Positions 32,979 through 41,321 of a stretch of 52,320 nucleotides of DNA are shown here, in pieces. The stretch is taken from NCBI GenBank assembly GCA_023384415.1, contig JAHDWJ010000036.1, positions 1 through 52,320 on the forward strand, read 5' to 3'. This DNA comes from Anaerolineae bacterium. GTDB lineage: Bacteria; Chloroflexota; Anaerolineae; Promineifilales; Promineifilaceae. Each line of letters opens with the position of its first letter. The stretch's first letter is position 1. Below the pieces are notes generated by a model. That model saw only the letters and a list, made by a program, of their open reading frames with translations. It was not told the DNA's origin and did no database searches. The position numbers were made by a program, and so were the translations under genes.

Positions 32979-34388
32979 GTGTTATTCCAACATGATACCT
33001 ATATCTCCCCGTTGACCTGGCGTTACAGCGACCAGGCCATGCGGCATATCTGGTCTGAGGTGCATAAACGGCGGCTAATGCGCCGGGTATGGGTGGCTTT
33101 AGCGGCCGCGCAACAAGAAGCCGGTCTTGTATCTGCCGAACAACTGGCTGATTTACAGAGTCAGGCCGAAAACGTAGACCTGGAACGTGCCCTGGAGATC
33201 GAAAAAGAGACCCGGCACGATGTCATGGCCGAAATTCGTACCTTTGCTGAGCAGTGCCCGGTTGGCGGGGGGATTATCCACTGGGGAGCTACCAGCGCGG
33301 ATATAACTGACAATGTGGATGTGCTGCGCTTGCGAGACGCGGCCGCCATTCTACTGAACCGGCTGCGTGACCTGCTCCTGGCTCTAGTCGAGCGCATCGA
33401 GATCACTGCCCATCTGCCGGTGATGGCTCATACCCACATCCAGCCTGCCGAACCCACCACCCTGGGCTACCGTTTTGCCGTTTATGCTCAGGATTTGCTC
33501 GATGATTACCACGAGTTACACCATCTATGGGCTAACTTGCGGGGCAAGGGGTTAAAAGGGGCCGTGGGTACGCAGGCCAGCTACCAGGAGCTTTTGACTG
33601 GTACGGGAATGAGCGCGGAACGGATGGAAGCGGCCGCGATGACCGCTTTGGGGCTGCCCTATTTCCCCATTGCCACCCAGACCTATACCCGGCAGCAAGA
33701 TTTTCGGGTGCAGCAAACCCTGGCCGGGATTTCGGCGTCTTTGCACAAATTCGCCCTCGATTTCCGCATCTTGCAATCCCCCCCTTTTGGCGAGTGGGCT
33801 GAACCGTTTGGTCGCCATCAGGTTGGCTCATCAGCCATGCCGTTTAAGCGTAATCCAATCAACACCGAAAATATATGCTCTCTGGCCCGCTTTGTGGCCG
33901 GGCTGATGTTTCCCGCCTGGGACAATGCCAGCCAGGCTATTTTAGAGCGCAGCCTGGATGATTCAGCCAATCGGCGGCTGTTTCAGCCGGAAGCGTTTCT
34001 GGCGGTGGATGAGATGTTGGCGCGGGCGGTCCGTCTGGTAAAAGAGATGGTGTTGGATGAGAGGGGGATGGCGCGTAATCTGGCGCTATACGGCCCGTTT
34101 GCCGCTACGGAGCGGGTGCTGATGGCGTTGGTTGCGGCTGGGGCCAGCCGCCAGGATGGGCATGAGTGGCTGCGGGAGAATAGTTTACGGGCGTGGCAGG
34201 TGGTACAGCGGGGCGCGGCCGCGAATCCCCTCCTTGATCTGCTTTGTCAAGACAGCCGTCTGTTAACCTACCTCACCCCCGGACAGATTCAGACCCTCAT
34301 GCACGCCGAAACCCACATCGGCACCGCCCCCACTCGTGCCCTGGCCCTGGCCCAAACCATCAAAACGACATTTTTCCCCTCTCCATAA
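32979..34388 (+). CDS. purB: Adenylosuccinate lyase
   Basis: Cleaves SAICAR and adenylosuccinate, releasing fumarate, in purine synthesis. It has 469 residues. The start is the GTG at 32979, which gives the usual opening MLFQHDTYISPLTWRY. The fumarase-superfamily signature is GSSAMPFKRNP; the catalytic His regions are MAHTHIQPAEPTTLG and HWGATSADITDN. A second lyase of this superfamily (3-carboxymuconate cycloisomerase) is a less likely reading. The ribosome site is weak, so translation may depend on coupling with the small gene just upstream. Confidence 0.88.
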   Translation: MLFQHDTYISPLTWRYSDQAMRHIWSEVHKRRLMRRVWVALAAAQQEAGLVSAEQLADLQSQAENVDLERALEIEKETRHDVMAEIRTFAEQCPVGGGIIHWGATSADITDNVDVLRLRDAAAILLNRLRDLLLALVERIEITAHLPVMAHTHIQPAEPTTLGYRFAVYAQDLLDDYHELHHLWANLRGKGLKGAVGTQASYQELLTGTGMSAERMEAAAMTALGLPYFPIATQTYTRQQDFRVQQTLAGISASLHKFALDFRILQSPPFGEWAEPFGRHQVGSSAMPFKRNPINTENICSLARFVAGLMFPAWDNASQAILERSLDDSANRRLFQPEAFLAVDEMLARAVRLVKEMVLDERGMARNLALYGPFAATERVLMALVAAGASRQDGHEWLRENSLRAWQVVQRGAAANPLLDLLCQDSRLLTYLTPGQIQTLMHAETHIGTAPTRALALAQTIKTTFFPSP

Positions 34389-34438
34389 CAATACCATCCG
34401 CAACCTTCCCCTTAAATTTATCCCCCGAAAGCTGGCCC

Positions 34439-35497
34439 CTAACGACTGTCATCGGCCTTCATTGCTATTGGGCGCACTGTTTGCCAGAGACTGATCAGCA
34501 TTTTGCCTGGCTCCTCCCAGGGAATCATGTGGGCAGAGCGTTCAAACCAGATGCCTTGTTTGTAAGGGGCATTTACCTGGTTCAGCCAGGCCGCTGTGGG
34601 TGCAGAGGGGGTTGTGTAATCATGGCAGCCCATAAACATCACCACCGGGATGGGAAAAGAGTAGATGTGGCTGAAATCAACTTCTAAAAACTCTGGCAAA
34701 ATTTTTTCCAGTGTGAACAAATTCCCTTTATCAATGGCGTCTCTGTCTTGGTCTTCGTAATCAGGTGAGAGAAGCGGGGCTTTGAAGTAATATCCAGAAG
34801 TTTCTCGGTAGGCACTCAACCCACCGTAGAACTGGGCCCATTTTCGGGCGATGATGATCCGTTCCCGGGTGATCGGTTCATCCCCTGGATAGGGCGCAAT
34901 GGCGTCAAGTTCCTGGATTGCGGCCGCATTGTTATGAGCTTTTGCTTGTTCAAGCCCATAGTTAAAACTGATTCGTTCATTTTCCCTTGTGTTAATAATT
35001 TGCCCGATGCCCACATAAGCATGAAACAGGTCTGGCCGCTTCAAGGCCGCGTTCATGCCCACAATTGTTCCCCAACTATGCCCCATCAAAATAACCTTGC
35101 TCTGGTGGTACCGGTGCCTGATATGCTCAGTAACTTCTATCGCATCCTCCACATAGTGCCAGATGTGTATGCTGTCGTTGATTGAATTCGGGTCAACTTC
35201 GCTATAACTTTTCCCCGCTCCCCTCTGATCCCAATTGACAATGGTGAAATATTCTTCAATAGGGCGCTGGAACTGCCAGATGCCTGGTATAAGTGGTGCG
35301 GCTGGACCCCCATGAATGAAGAGAATGAAAGGATTTGTTTGATCCTGCCCCCGGACATTAAGCCATTGGTCAATTCCCCCAATTTTCGTTTTGTATGATG
35401 CTTGCAGGCCCGTTGGCGCAACAATACGCCCAAGGTCGCCAATGATTTCTCTAGCTTCCTGGTAAGGAGACCTATCTGGTAGCGGCTGTTTATTCAT
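34439..35497 (-). CDS. Alpha/beta hydrolase (proline iminopeptidase-like)
   Basis: A 352-residue serine hydrolase. The start is the ATG at 35497, after AGGGA and ten bases past the end of the preceding gene; an in-frame ATG at 35524 would overlap that gene. The oxyanion motif is FIHGGPAAP, the segment WDQRGAGKS follows, and the nucleophile is in GHSWGT. The acid is probably in GCHDYTTPS and the His in RSAHMIPWEEP. HGGP and DQRGxGxS are typical of the S33 prolyl aminopeptidase group, but the substrate is unknown. It converges on purB. Confidence 0.82.
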   Translation of the reverse strand: MNKQPLPDRSPYQEAREIIGDLGRIVAPTGLQASYKTKIGGIDQWLNVRGQDQTNPFILFIHGGPAAPLIPGIWQFQRPIEEYFTIVNWDQRGAGKSYSEVDPNSINDSIHIWHYVEDAIEVTEHIRHRYHQSKVILMGHSWGTIVGMNAALKRPDLFHAYVGIGQIINTRENERISFNYGLEQAKAHNNAAAIQELDAIAPYPGDEPITRERIIIARKWAQFYGGLSAYRETSGYYFKAPLLSPDYEDQDRDAIDKGNLFTLEKILPEFLEVDFSHIYSFPIPVVMFMGCHDYTTPSAPTAAWLNQVNAPYKQGIWFERSAHMIPWEEPGKMLISLWQTVRPIAMKADDSR

Positions 35498-35507
35498 ATA
35501 GCATCCC

Positions 35508-35960
35508 TTATGGCAAGGCGCCACTGGAATCTGGATAGAAAATAACTATCCACAAGCGGCCGCTGTCTTGATCGATTATACATTCCCATCGGTTTGACGC
35601 AGTGCGTCCTTCCTGATACCACACATTAGCATTAGTTGGCATAATGCGGTTTTCCGGTTTCAACATCATGATCCAGGGAGTGAGGATCATGGTAGGTGTT
35701 TTATCAAACCCATACTGGTTAATGAAGGCCAGGCTGTCTTCATCCCTTAATTTTATATGAGCCGTCACATAAAACTCCCCGTTATCGAAAACATCCACCT
35801 GGGACAGTTGGGCTGGAAAAGTCAATCCGGTGGTTTTTTCAATGTAGGCAAGTTGATCATGATGCCCAAAGCTGCCTGAGATGAAGGCAAGGATGCCGAG
35901 AAGGGCACAGCTTATCACGATCAGGGTGAGGCCGACAAACAACAAACGCTTAGGTGTCAT
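35508..35960 (-). CDS. Small membrane-anchored protein of unknown function
   Basis: A 150-residue protein with one N-terminal helix (residues about 6-30) and an exported domain. The domain contains YIEKTTGLTFPAQLSQVDVF and ends in a run of short strands (WECIIDQDSGRLWIVIFYP). No family is recognised. It is encoded ten bases upstream of the hydrolase gene on the same strand, so the two probably share a transcript. Confidence 0.6.
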   Translation of the reverse strand: MTPKRLLFVGLTLIVISCALLGILAFISGSFGHHDQLAYIEKTTGLTFPAQLSQVDVFDNGEFYVTAHIKLRDEDSLAFINQYGFDKTPTMILTPWIMMLKPENRIMPTNANVWYQEGRTASNRWECIIDQDSGRLWIVIFYPDSSGALP

Positions 35961-36077
35961 TCTTTGCTGCTACAATAACAGTAAAAAAGTCCAGATTTCC
36001 CAAAGGGACTGCGTACTGGTTGCTACTGGTTATTTTTCAAAGGAATCTTTTGCAATGCCCGGTCAAGAGTAATTGAA

Positions 36078-36449
36078 TCAGACATGCTGGTCAAAAAGGA
36101 CCGGGTTGCCGTCGGGGTCTGTGATGACAAAACTGGCAGGACCGGTTGTGTTTTCATCGGCTTCACTTTCGAAGCGTACTCCTTGTGCCTTTAACTGGCG
36201 TTGTAATTCACGCACATCGGTGAAACTATCGAGCTTGCGGGCGTTGCTGTCCCAGCCAGGGTTAAAGGTTAAGATGTTCTTCTCAAACATCCCTTGAAAC
36301 AGGCCGATGATATGATCCCCATTTTTTAAGATCAGCCAATTTTGGGCCGCATCTCCCCCGAAAACCTTGAAGCCGAGCTTCTCATAAAAAGCTTGCGACA
36401 TGGCAATATCCTTAACGGTCAAACTGATTGAAAATGCTCCGAGTTCCAT
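36078..36449 (-). CDS. VOC-superfamily (glyoxalase/bleomycin-resistance-like) protein
   Basis: A 123-residue protein with the paired beta-alpha-beta-beta-beta units of the VOC fold. It begins FSISLTVKDIAMSQAFYEKLGF, and the second half ends TDPDGNPVLFDQH. Candidate metal ligands are few (His near the end, Glu in FESEADEN), so the exact activity cannot be read. Relatives include glyoxalases, dioxygenases and fosfomycin- or bleomycin-binding proteins. It stands alone between two short spacers. Confidence 0.85.
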   Translation of the reverse strand: MELGAFSISLTVKDIAMSQAFYEKLGFKVFGGDAAQNWLILKNGDHIIGLFQGMFEKNILTFNPGWDSNARKLDSFTDVRELQRQLKAQGVRFESEADENTTGPASFVITDPDGNPVLFDQHV

Positions 36450-36523
36450 AGCTTGCTCCTTGATTTAGGCGGTGGGTCGCGGCCGCCAATTTCGACAACC
36501 GCACCCATGAATTGTACCCACAA

Positions 36524-37114
36524 TCATCGGGCAAAAAAGGACAATTGTAGAAACCGCATACCCGCCAATATCTGCTCTACTCGCTGCTGGGTTAGGGCAC
36601 CGATAGTTTCCCCTAGCTGTGATTTGTTGACCGTAGAGACCTTAGAAACAACAACCACACTTTGTTTGGGTAAATTAGCTTCACCTACATCCAGCAGCAC
36701 ATTACCCGGTGCGTTGGCCTGCTTGAGATTCGTTGTCAGGGCACAAACGACGACACTGTTGATGCGGCTGTGGTTAAAGAGATTATCTTGAACAACCACG
36801 TAGGGGTGAGGATGATGGCCGAGATCTGTCTGGCTTGAGGGTTGTGGTGAGACCCAGAAAACATCGCCTTGGTTGATGATCCTGGAACGGCTGCTGATAG
36901 GTATGCCTGGTTGCGGTTCATTTGCCCCGTGCTGCCAGCTCATCCCCTTATTGGAACCGTCAAGAGGTGGTGGGGACTGGTGGTTTTTAATGAAATCCTC
37001 GATGGCGATTTCTAACAAACGGTGTTGGGAAACACCAAATTGTTGAGCCAGGATGCTGGCTTGCTCTAAAACTGATTGGGGTAGAGAAATGGCTGTTTTG
37101 GCGGTTGCACTCAT
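36524..37114 (-). CDS. Single-chain antitoxin-toxin fusion: RHH domain plus MazF/PemK domain
   Basis: A 196-residue protein combining two parts that are normally separate genes. Residues 1-46 are a ribbon-helix-helix antitoxin-type DNA-binding region (KTAISLPQSVLEQASILAQQ, then SQHRLLEIAIEDFIKNH). Residues about 82-196 are a full MazF/PemK domain: INQGDVFWVSP, YVVVQDNLFNHSRINSVVV, CALTTNL and LPKQSVVVVSKVSTV. The Arg of the usual RPVVV motif is His here (HPHPYVVVQ), while the Thr of LTTN is kept. The antitoxin's toxin-binding tail is replaced by a linker rich in Pro, Gly and Ser. It may be a self-regulated or inactive toxin. It starts eight bases after the XRE-DUF805 gene. Confidence 0.75.
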   Translation of the reverse strand: MSATAKTAISLPQSVLEQASILAQQFGVSQHRLLEIAIEDFIKNHQSPPPLDGSNKGMSWQHGANEPQPGIPISSRSRIINQGDVFWVSPQPSSQTDLGHHPHPYVVVQDNLFNHSRINSVVVCALTTNLKQANAPGNVLLDVGEANLPKQSVVVVSKVSTVNKSQLGETIGALTQQRVEQILAGMRFLQLSFFAR

Positions 37115-37122
37115 GGCAGGGT

Positions 37123-37668
37123 TCAGGCAGTGTCTAAACTTTTGTTTACTGGTTGGTTGGCGCGGCCGCTATCTGGTTGAGCCATTAAAATTAAAACCAC
37201 AATTTGCCCAAACGGCACGAAAAAGAACAACTGCCACCAGCCACTGCGGCCAATATCATTGAGCCGCCGGGCCCCAACGGCCAGGAAAGGAAGCAGCAGC
37301 AACAGAGCCACAAATTGGGATGCTTTTTCGTGAATGATAGCGGCCGCGGTCGTTAGCAGCAGGAAAAATAGGAAAAACCACCAATATTCAAAGCGCGTTG
37401 CCGTGCCGGAAAAGTTAGCGAACTCACTCAGGCCAGTTTGTACCGCATCCAGCGGCGTCTGGGGGGCTTCTTCTTCGCTGAGTGTTAATTCGCTGGGGTC
37501 AACCTCAAAGACCGCGGCCAAAGCCCGGACAGATTCGATGGAGGTGTTGCCCCCATTTTCTAGCCGTTGAATCGTGCGCAGGCTTAACCCGCACAGTTCA
37601 CCAAGCTGCTCTTGAGACCAATTTTTGGCCGTGCGTAATTTCTTTACCAGGGTTGAATTAATTTTCAT
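37123..37668 (-). CDS. XRE helix-turn-helix fused to a DUF805 membrane domain
   Basis: A 181-residue protein. Residues about 5-62 are an XRE-type DNA-binding domain (KNWSQEQLGELCGLSLRTIQRLEN). Residues about 85-165 are a DUF805 domain with three membrane helices (SGTATRFEYWWFFLFFLLL, and the family mark ARRLNDIGRSGWW). DUF805 proteins usually have no DNA-binding part. The fusion would tether a regulator to the membrane, where it could respond to membrane or ion state. Its operon partner is the RHH-MazF fusion eight bases downstream. Confidence 0.85.
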   Translation of the reverse strand: MKINSTLVKKLRTAKNWSQEQLGELCGLSLRTIQRLENGGNTSIESVRALAAVFEVDPSELTLSEEEAPQTPLDAVQTGLSEFANFSGTATRFEYWWFFLFFLLLTTAAAIIHEKASQFVALLLLLPFLAVGARRLNDIGRSGWWQLFFFVPFGQIVVLILMAQPDSGRANQPVNKSLDTA

Positions 37669-37791
37669 CTGCGCTTTCCTTTATCAGAAGTTTGTGGTCA
37701 TTAAACCAGGTAAAGTATAACCGCAAAAATGAGGTCATGTCTACGACAGCGAGGCGACAGTTAAACGACAGGGGTGATTTTTGCCAAAATC

Positions 37792-37823
37792 AAAAAAGGT
37801 CGGGCTGCTGCCCGACCTTTTTT
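37792..37823. terminator. Strong bidirectional intrinsic terminator
   Basis: GGTCGGGC (37798-37805) pairs with GCCCGACC (37810-37817) around TGCT. Six A residues precede it and six T residues follow, so it can act on both strands. On the minus strand it directly ends the small gene at 37826-38011. Confidence 0.9.
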
Positions 37824-37825
37824 GT

Positions 37826-38011
37826 TTAGGAGAGATTTTTGATTTGTTCTAGTTTGCCCCGAATCAGTTGATTCAGTTCCCCCCAATCGGCGGCTTTGAC
37901 TCGGACTCGGCGAGGCAGCTGCCGTAAGCTGTTGAGGTGCTGCTTCAAGTGAGCAACCCGCTGCTTGATGGGGTGTAGGCGGGGCACTCGTTTGAGAAGA
38001 TCGGCGTCCAT
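37826..38011 (-). CDS. Small basic protein of unknown function
   Basis: A 61-residue protein with AAGGAG well placed before its ATG and a strong terminator directly after its stop, so it is a self-contained transcription unit. It is rich in Arg, Lys and Leu (LLKRVPRLHPIKQRVAHLKQ, then NQLIRGKLEQIKN) and is predicted to be mostly helical. No family is recognised. The charge suggests nucleic-acid or ribosome binding, without further support. Confidence 0.6.
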   Translation of the reverse strand: MDADLLKRVPRLHPIKQRVAHLKQHLNSLRQLPRRVRVKAADWGELNQLIRGKLEQIKNLS

Positions 38012-38393
38012 ATTTTCTTGCTCCTTTGGCTGGCGCGGATACTGCTCGCTTATGATTGACGATATGCATCTGGCTGTTGGCAAGGGGGAGTAAATTTGAT
38101 AGCCATTCTGCTTATATAGAACGAAATGTATCAGCCATAAGTTACAGTTTAGTTTACGGTTGTGCTATTAAATGGGCTATAGGGTAATGGTCATAGGTGA
38201 ACTGGGTGAGTATGTAGGCAGATTTTCGCCACGAAAGGCGCGAATTTTTGGGCATTTTTCACCTTCTCTGGAAATGGGGGCGCACAAATTTTTGCTCGCC
38301 GACAGCCGGCTGCCCATTACTGGTAAAATCGCGGTTAGCAGTCAACCGTCAGCGGCTAAGTTGTAAAGAATGCTTGAACCCTGCCTTTATTTC
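38012..38393. other. Intergenic stretch without a recognised gene
   Basis: It holds the leader of the small gene to its left and about 300 bases of AT-rich DNA in which I see no gene. It lies just downstream of the TPR gene, where related proteins encode a rhomboid domain; no rhomboid motif is found here. Confidence 0.5.
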
Positions 38394-39425
38394 TTAAATC
38401 AACAACCCCTCGGCCGCCCAGGCCAGTTGTTTTTGGGCGATAGAGGTGAGGGTGTGTTGGGGGTTGGCCAGAGGGTGGTGCAGCCGGTGCTTTGCGGCCG
38501 CAACTACTGCCTCATCACACCATTCTCCCATTTCAGACACCCTGGCCCGTCCTTCGTCACTATTTAATATCGTATCCGTTGCCTGCTCGTACCAGCTTTG
38601 CCAATCGCGGCATTGGTCTACCATCTCTTGCAGCCTGGTCCGCCCGGCTTGTAGGTTGCCCCCGGCCATATCGGCGGTGGCTAACCAGAGGGTGTGGATG
38701 CTGCGAGGAAAGTGGGAGAGCCGCCCGGTAAATAGCTGCTCGACCAGATCGCGGCGGCCGCAAAAAGCAAAAACCATCATCTGCATCAACGCCAACTGCA
38801 TCCGGCTGGAGCGGCGCATTGGTTTATCAAACAAGACATATCTGTCTAACATCTCATTGAGGCGGCCATTTTCCCCCAACGCCTGCACCATGGTTACCAT
38901 CATACTGGGGTCACGGAGCAAACTTTGGTCGTCATACTGCTTTTCCAGCCAGGCTAACAACGCATCCCAGCGGCCGCGATTAAGATAAAATTGGGCTACT
39001 GCCGTCCGTCCCAGAGTGGAACTAATCTCTTCTTTAGTCAGGAGCGCGGCCGCATCCCTTTCTTGCCCCTCTTCGGCCAACGCCAACGCCCTAAACAGCC
39101 GGGGAAGCTGTCCCCACCCATCGGCGGGGTGTAAATATTGCAGCAGGCTGGCGAGAAGCTGTGCCCGCCGGTACTGTTGCCGCACTGCCAGCCGATCCAG
39201 CCACATCAACCCCAGGCTGGGCAAAACGATGAGGATAAGGCAAACCAACGCGCCTAAATAACCGGCCCACTGCGGCCGCAGCCAGGCCGTCAGGAGAAGC
39301 TGCCCCAGCACCACCGCCGAAGCCACCACCCACCCCTTGTTGTTGCCACCTGCCCGCAGCGCACGCCATAACCCGGCCACCGCTGTAAAACCGGTCAGCG
39401 TTGCCAAAATACCATTAAGTTCCAT
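38394..39425 (-). CDS. Membrane-anchored TPR-like protein, rhomboid-fusion N-terminal half without rhomboid
   Basis: A 343-residue protein with two or three N-terminal helices (about residues 1-75), then a helical-repeat domain. The order of motifs (RRAQLLASLLQYLHPADGWGQLPRLFRALALAEEG in pieces, FAFCGRRDLVEQLF, LWLATADMAGGN) follows, from my memory of the family, the region that precedes the rhomboid protease domain in cyanobacterial proteins of about 510 residues. Here the protein stops just before that domain would begin, and no rhomboid GxSG or His is present. It may act as an adaptor, or it may have lost its catalytic half. A degenerate dispersed palindrome precedes it. Confidence 0.6.
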   Translation of the reverse strand: MELNGILATLTGFTAVAGLWRALRAGGNNKGWVVASAVVLGQLLLTAWLRPQWAGYLGALVCLILIVLPSLGLMWLDRLAVRQQYRRAQLLASLLQYLHPADGWGQLPRLFRALALAEEGQERDAAALLTKEEISSTLGRTAVAQFYLNRGRWDALLAWLEKQYDDQSLLRDPSMMVTMVQALGENGRLNEMLDRYVLFDKPMRRSSRMQLALMQMMVFAFCGRRDLVEQLFTGRLSHFPRSIHTLWLATADMAGGNLQAGRTRLQEMVDQCRDWQSWYEQATDTILNSDEGRARVSEMGEWCDEAVVAAAKHRLHHPLANPQHTLTSIAQKQLAWAAEGLLI

Positions 39426-39440
39426 GGTCTACCTTAATTA

Positions 39441-39502
39441 GCCATGAATGACACGAAGGATCACGCATCAGAAAAATTCGTGTTAATTGGCTTAATTCGT
39501 GG
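39441..39502. repeat. Degenerate TTCGTG/CACGAA palindrome
   Basis: GCCATGAATGACACGAA on the left is opposed by AATTCGTGTTAATTGG and ATTCGTGG on the right. It is the same family as 18738-18802, with more mismatches. Confidence 0.6.
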
Positions 39503-39509
39503 ATAAATA

Positions 39510-40523
39510 TTAGTCCCCGTTTTTGCCCCGTAAAGTCAGCCACCCCACCAGTCCGGCGATCAGCACCCCTACCAGGATAAAGGTGATCAGTTTGACCCGT
39601 TCATCGGCGAAGATAGCAACCAGACCAAGCGCGGCCGCGACCAGATAATACCCCAAAACCAGCGGCCGCGTCGGCAGCCCCCGGTCTGCCAGCAGAAAGT
39701 GCAAATGACCCCGATCTCCTTCAAACGGGCTGCGTTTATGGATCAGCCGATCCACAATGCGCCAGGCCACATCTAAAATAGGCACAGCCAGCACCAGCAG
39801 GGCGGTGGCAATTTTGGCCGGGGAGAGAATCGCCAGAGTGGCCAGATTGTACCCCAACAAATATACCCCAGCGGTACCCAGATAAATGCGGGCCGGGGCA
39901 AAGTTGAAGGGCAAAAACCCCACCAACGCCCCGGCCAAAGCGATAGGGAAAAGGGGCACCGTTACCTGCTCCAGCCGGGCACTGTGCCAGGCAAACATCA
40001 GCAGAGCGATCACCCCCACGCCAGCAGCCAATCCATCCAGCCCGTCCAAAAAATTAACCGCGTTCATCATGCCAACCATCCAGAACAGGCTAAACAGCAA
40101 AGCCAACCCACGCCCCATCTGGGTGGGCGAGCCGGTCAGGGGGTTGGTGAACAGCTCAATGAAGATGATATGGCTCATGGCGATTAATGCCCCGGCCCCC
40201 TGGATGGCAAAATTGAACCGGGGGGGCAAATCGTACCGATCATCTAACCAACCGCCGATGAACATGATGAGGGTGCCTAATAAAACGCCGCGCAGACGAA
40301 GCGCATCATCCCCTTCTGGGGGGAGCAGCCCGTAGATGAGGGGCATGGCCGCCAGGTAGCCCACCAGCAGGGGAATACCCCCCAGCTTTGGAATGCGCCC
40401 CTGATGCTGACGGCGACCGCCTGGTTCAGCCACCATATGCCAGCGAAAGGATAGACGGCGGGCCAGGGGGGTGGTCAGGAACGCGGCCGCGAAAGCAATC
40501 ATAAAAACCAGGAAGTAGGTCAT
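39510..40523 (-). CDS. Polyprenyl-phosphate GlcNAc-1-phosphate transferase-like (WecA/TagO/MraY superfamily)
   Basis: A 337-residue membrane enzyme with about ten helices that places a sugar-1-phosphate on undecaprenyl phosphate, the first step of cell-surface polysaccharide synthesis. Signatures are GGWLDDRYDLP (the Asp-Asp pair), NAVNFLDGLDGLAAG, and SPFEGDRGHLHFLLADRG with the HxH of the WecA/TagO branch. MraY itself differs at this last motif, so a polysaccharide or teichoic-type role is more likely than peptidoglycan. It lies 20 bases downstream of upp on the same strand and is probably co-transcribed with it. Confidence 0.88.
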   Translation of the reverse strand: MTYFLVFMIAFAAAFLTTPLARRLSFRWHMVAEPGGRRQHQGRIPKLGGIPLLVGYLAAMPLIYGLLPPEGDDALRLRGVLLGTLIMFIGGWLDDRYDLPPRFNFAIQGAGALIAMSHIIFIELFTNPLTGSPTQMGRGLALLFSLFWMVGMMNAVNFLDGLDGLAAGVGVIALLMFAWHSARLEQVTVPLFPIALAGALVGFLPFNFAPARIYLGTAGVYLLGYNLATLAILSPAKIATALLVLAVPILDVAWRIVDRLIHKRSPFEGDRGHLHFLLADRGLPTRPLVLGYYLVAAALGLVAIFADERVKLITFILVGVLIAGLVGWLTLRGKNGD

Positions 40524-40543
40524 AAAGTCCCCTTAATACCCTC

Positions 40544-41164
40544 TCAGGCTGTGCCAAATTGGCGGTCGCCCGCGTCGCCTAGTCCAGGGACTATATAGCC
40601 GATCTCGTTCAGATGAGAATCAATGTGGGCGATATGGATCGGTACATCGGGGTGGGCTGTTTGCAGTCGTTCAATCCCTTCCGGGGCCGCCAGCAGGCCA
40701 ACATATTTGATCCGCTGTGCCCCCCACTTTTTGAGAATATCTACCGTAGCCACTGCCGAGCCACCCGTTGCCAGCATCGGGTCTAGCACCAGGCAAACTT
40801 GTACCGTTGGCGCAGTGGGCAGCTTGTTGTAATAAGAGACTGGCTTAAGCGTCCGCTCATCCCGGTACAGGCCAATGTGCCACACTTCCGCCTGGGGCAT
40901 CATCTCCCAAATCCCTTCTACCATGCCCAGCCCCGCCCGTAAGACCGGTACCAGGCCAATGTTATCGGTTAGCCTTTGTCCTTGAGCCGCACCCATCGGC
41001 GTCGTTACTTCAATGGGGGTCAATCCTAAATCCTGGGTCGCCTCATAACAGAGCAGCATAGCTAACTCCCGCACTAACTCCCGAAACTTTTTTGGCTCCG
41101 TCTCGGTGGAGCGTAACAAGGCCAGCTTATGTTTAACCAACGGATGTTTCGATTCGTAAACCAT
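40544..41164 (-). CDS. upp: Uracil phosphoribosyltransferase
   Basis: Salvages uracil to UMP using PRPP. It has 206 residues, full length. The PRPP loop is LVLDPMLATGGSAVATVDIL, and the uracil-binding end is YIVPGLGDAGDRQFGT. It begins VYESKHPLVKHKLALLRSTETEPKKFRELVREL in family style (quoted here only to mark the start region, residues 2-34, by its key KHKLALLR). GGAGG lies before the ATG. Its leader contains word-like ACTCG/GAGTAATG repeats (about 41,195-41,252). Confidence 0.95.
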   Translation of the reverse strand: MVYESKHPLVKHKLALLRSTETEPKKFRELVRELAMLLCYEATQDLGLTPIEVTTPMGAAQGQRLTDNIGLVPVLRAGLGMVEGIWEMMPQAEVWHIGLYRDERTLKPVSYYNKLPTAPTVQVCLVLDPMLATGGSAVATVDILKKWGAQRIKYVGLLAAPEGIERLQTAHPDVPIHIAHIDSHLNEIGYIVPGLGDAGDRQFGTA

Positions 41165-41194
41165 TTGCCCTCCGCAAGGAATAAGTTTCTAGTT

Positions 41195-41252
41195 TCGAGT
41201 TGTTTGCCCACTCGCAAACTCGCATTACTCACATTACTCGCATTACTCGCCC
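41195..41252. repeat. Word-like low-complexity spacer between upp and ruvB
   Basis: CTCGCA, ACTCGCATT and ACTCACATT alternate several times, preceded by TTTCGAGTTG. It is of the same character as the spacers at 5737-5798, 14341-14390 and 30016-30066. Confidence 0.6.
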
Positions 41253-41307
41253 GATTTTAGCCCAATTGCCCAAAATGCCCCCATTACAAATTGCCTGAGA
41301 GATGGCG

Positions 41308-41313
41308 TATAAT
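41308..41313 (+). promoter_or_regulatory. -10 box of ruvB, leaderless arrangement
   Basis: TATAAT lies eight bases before the ruvB ATG at 41322, so the mRNA should begin at or just before the start codon. No Shine-Dalgarno sequence fits. The same layout occurs at hutH. Confidence 0.55.
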
Positions 41314-41321
41314 CGGCGGGT

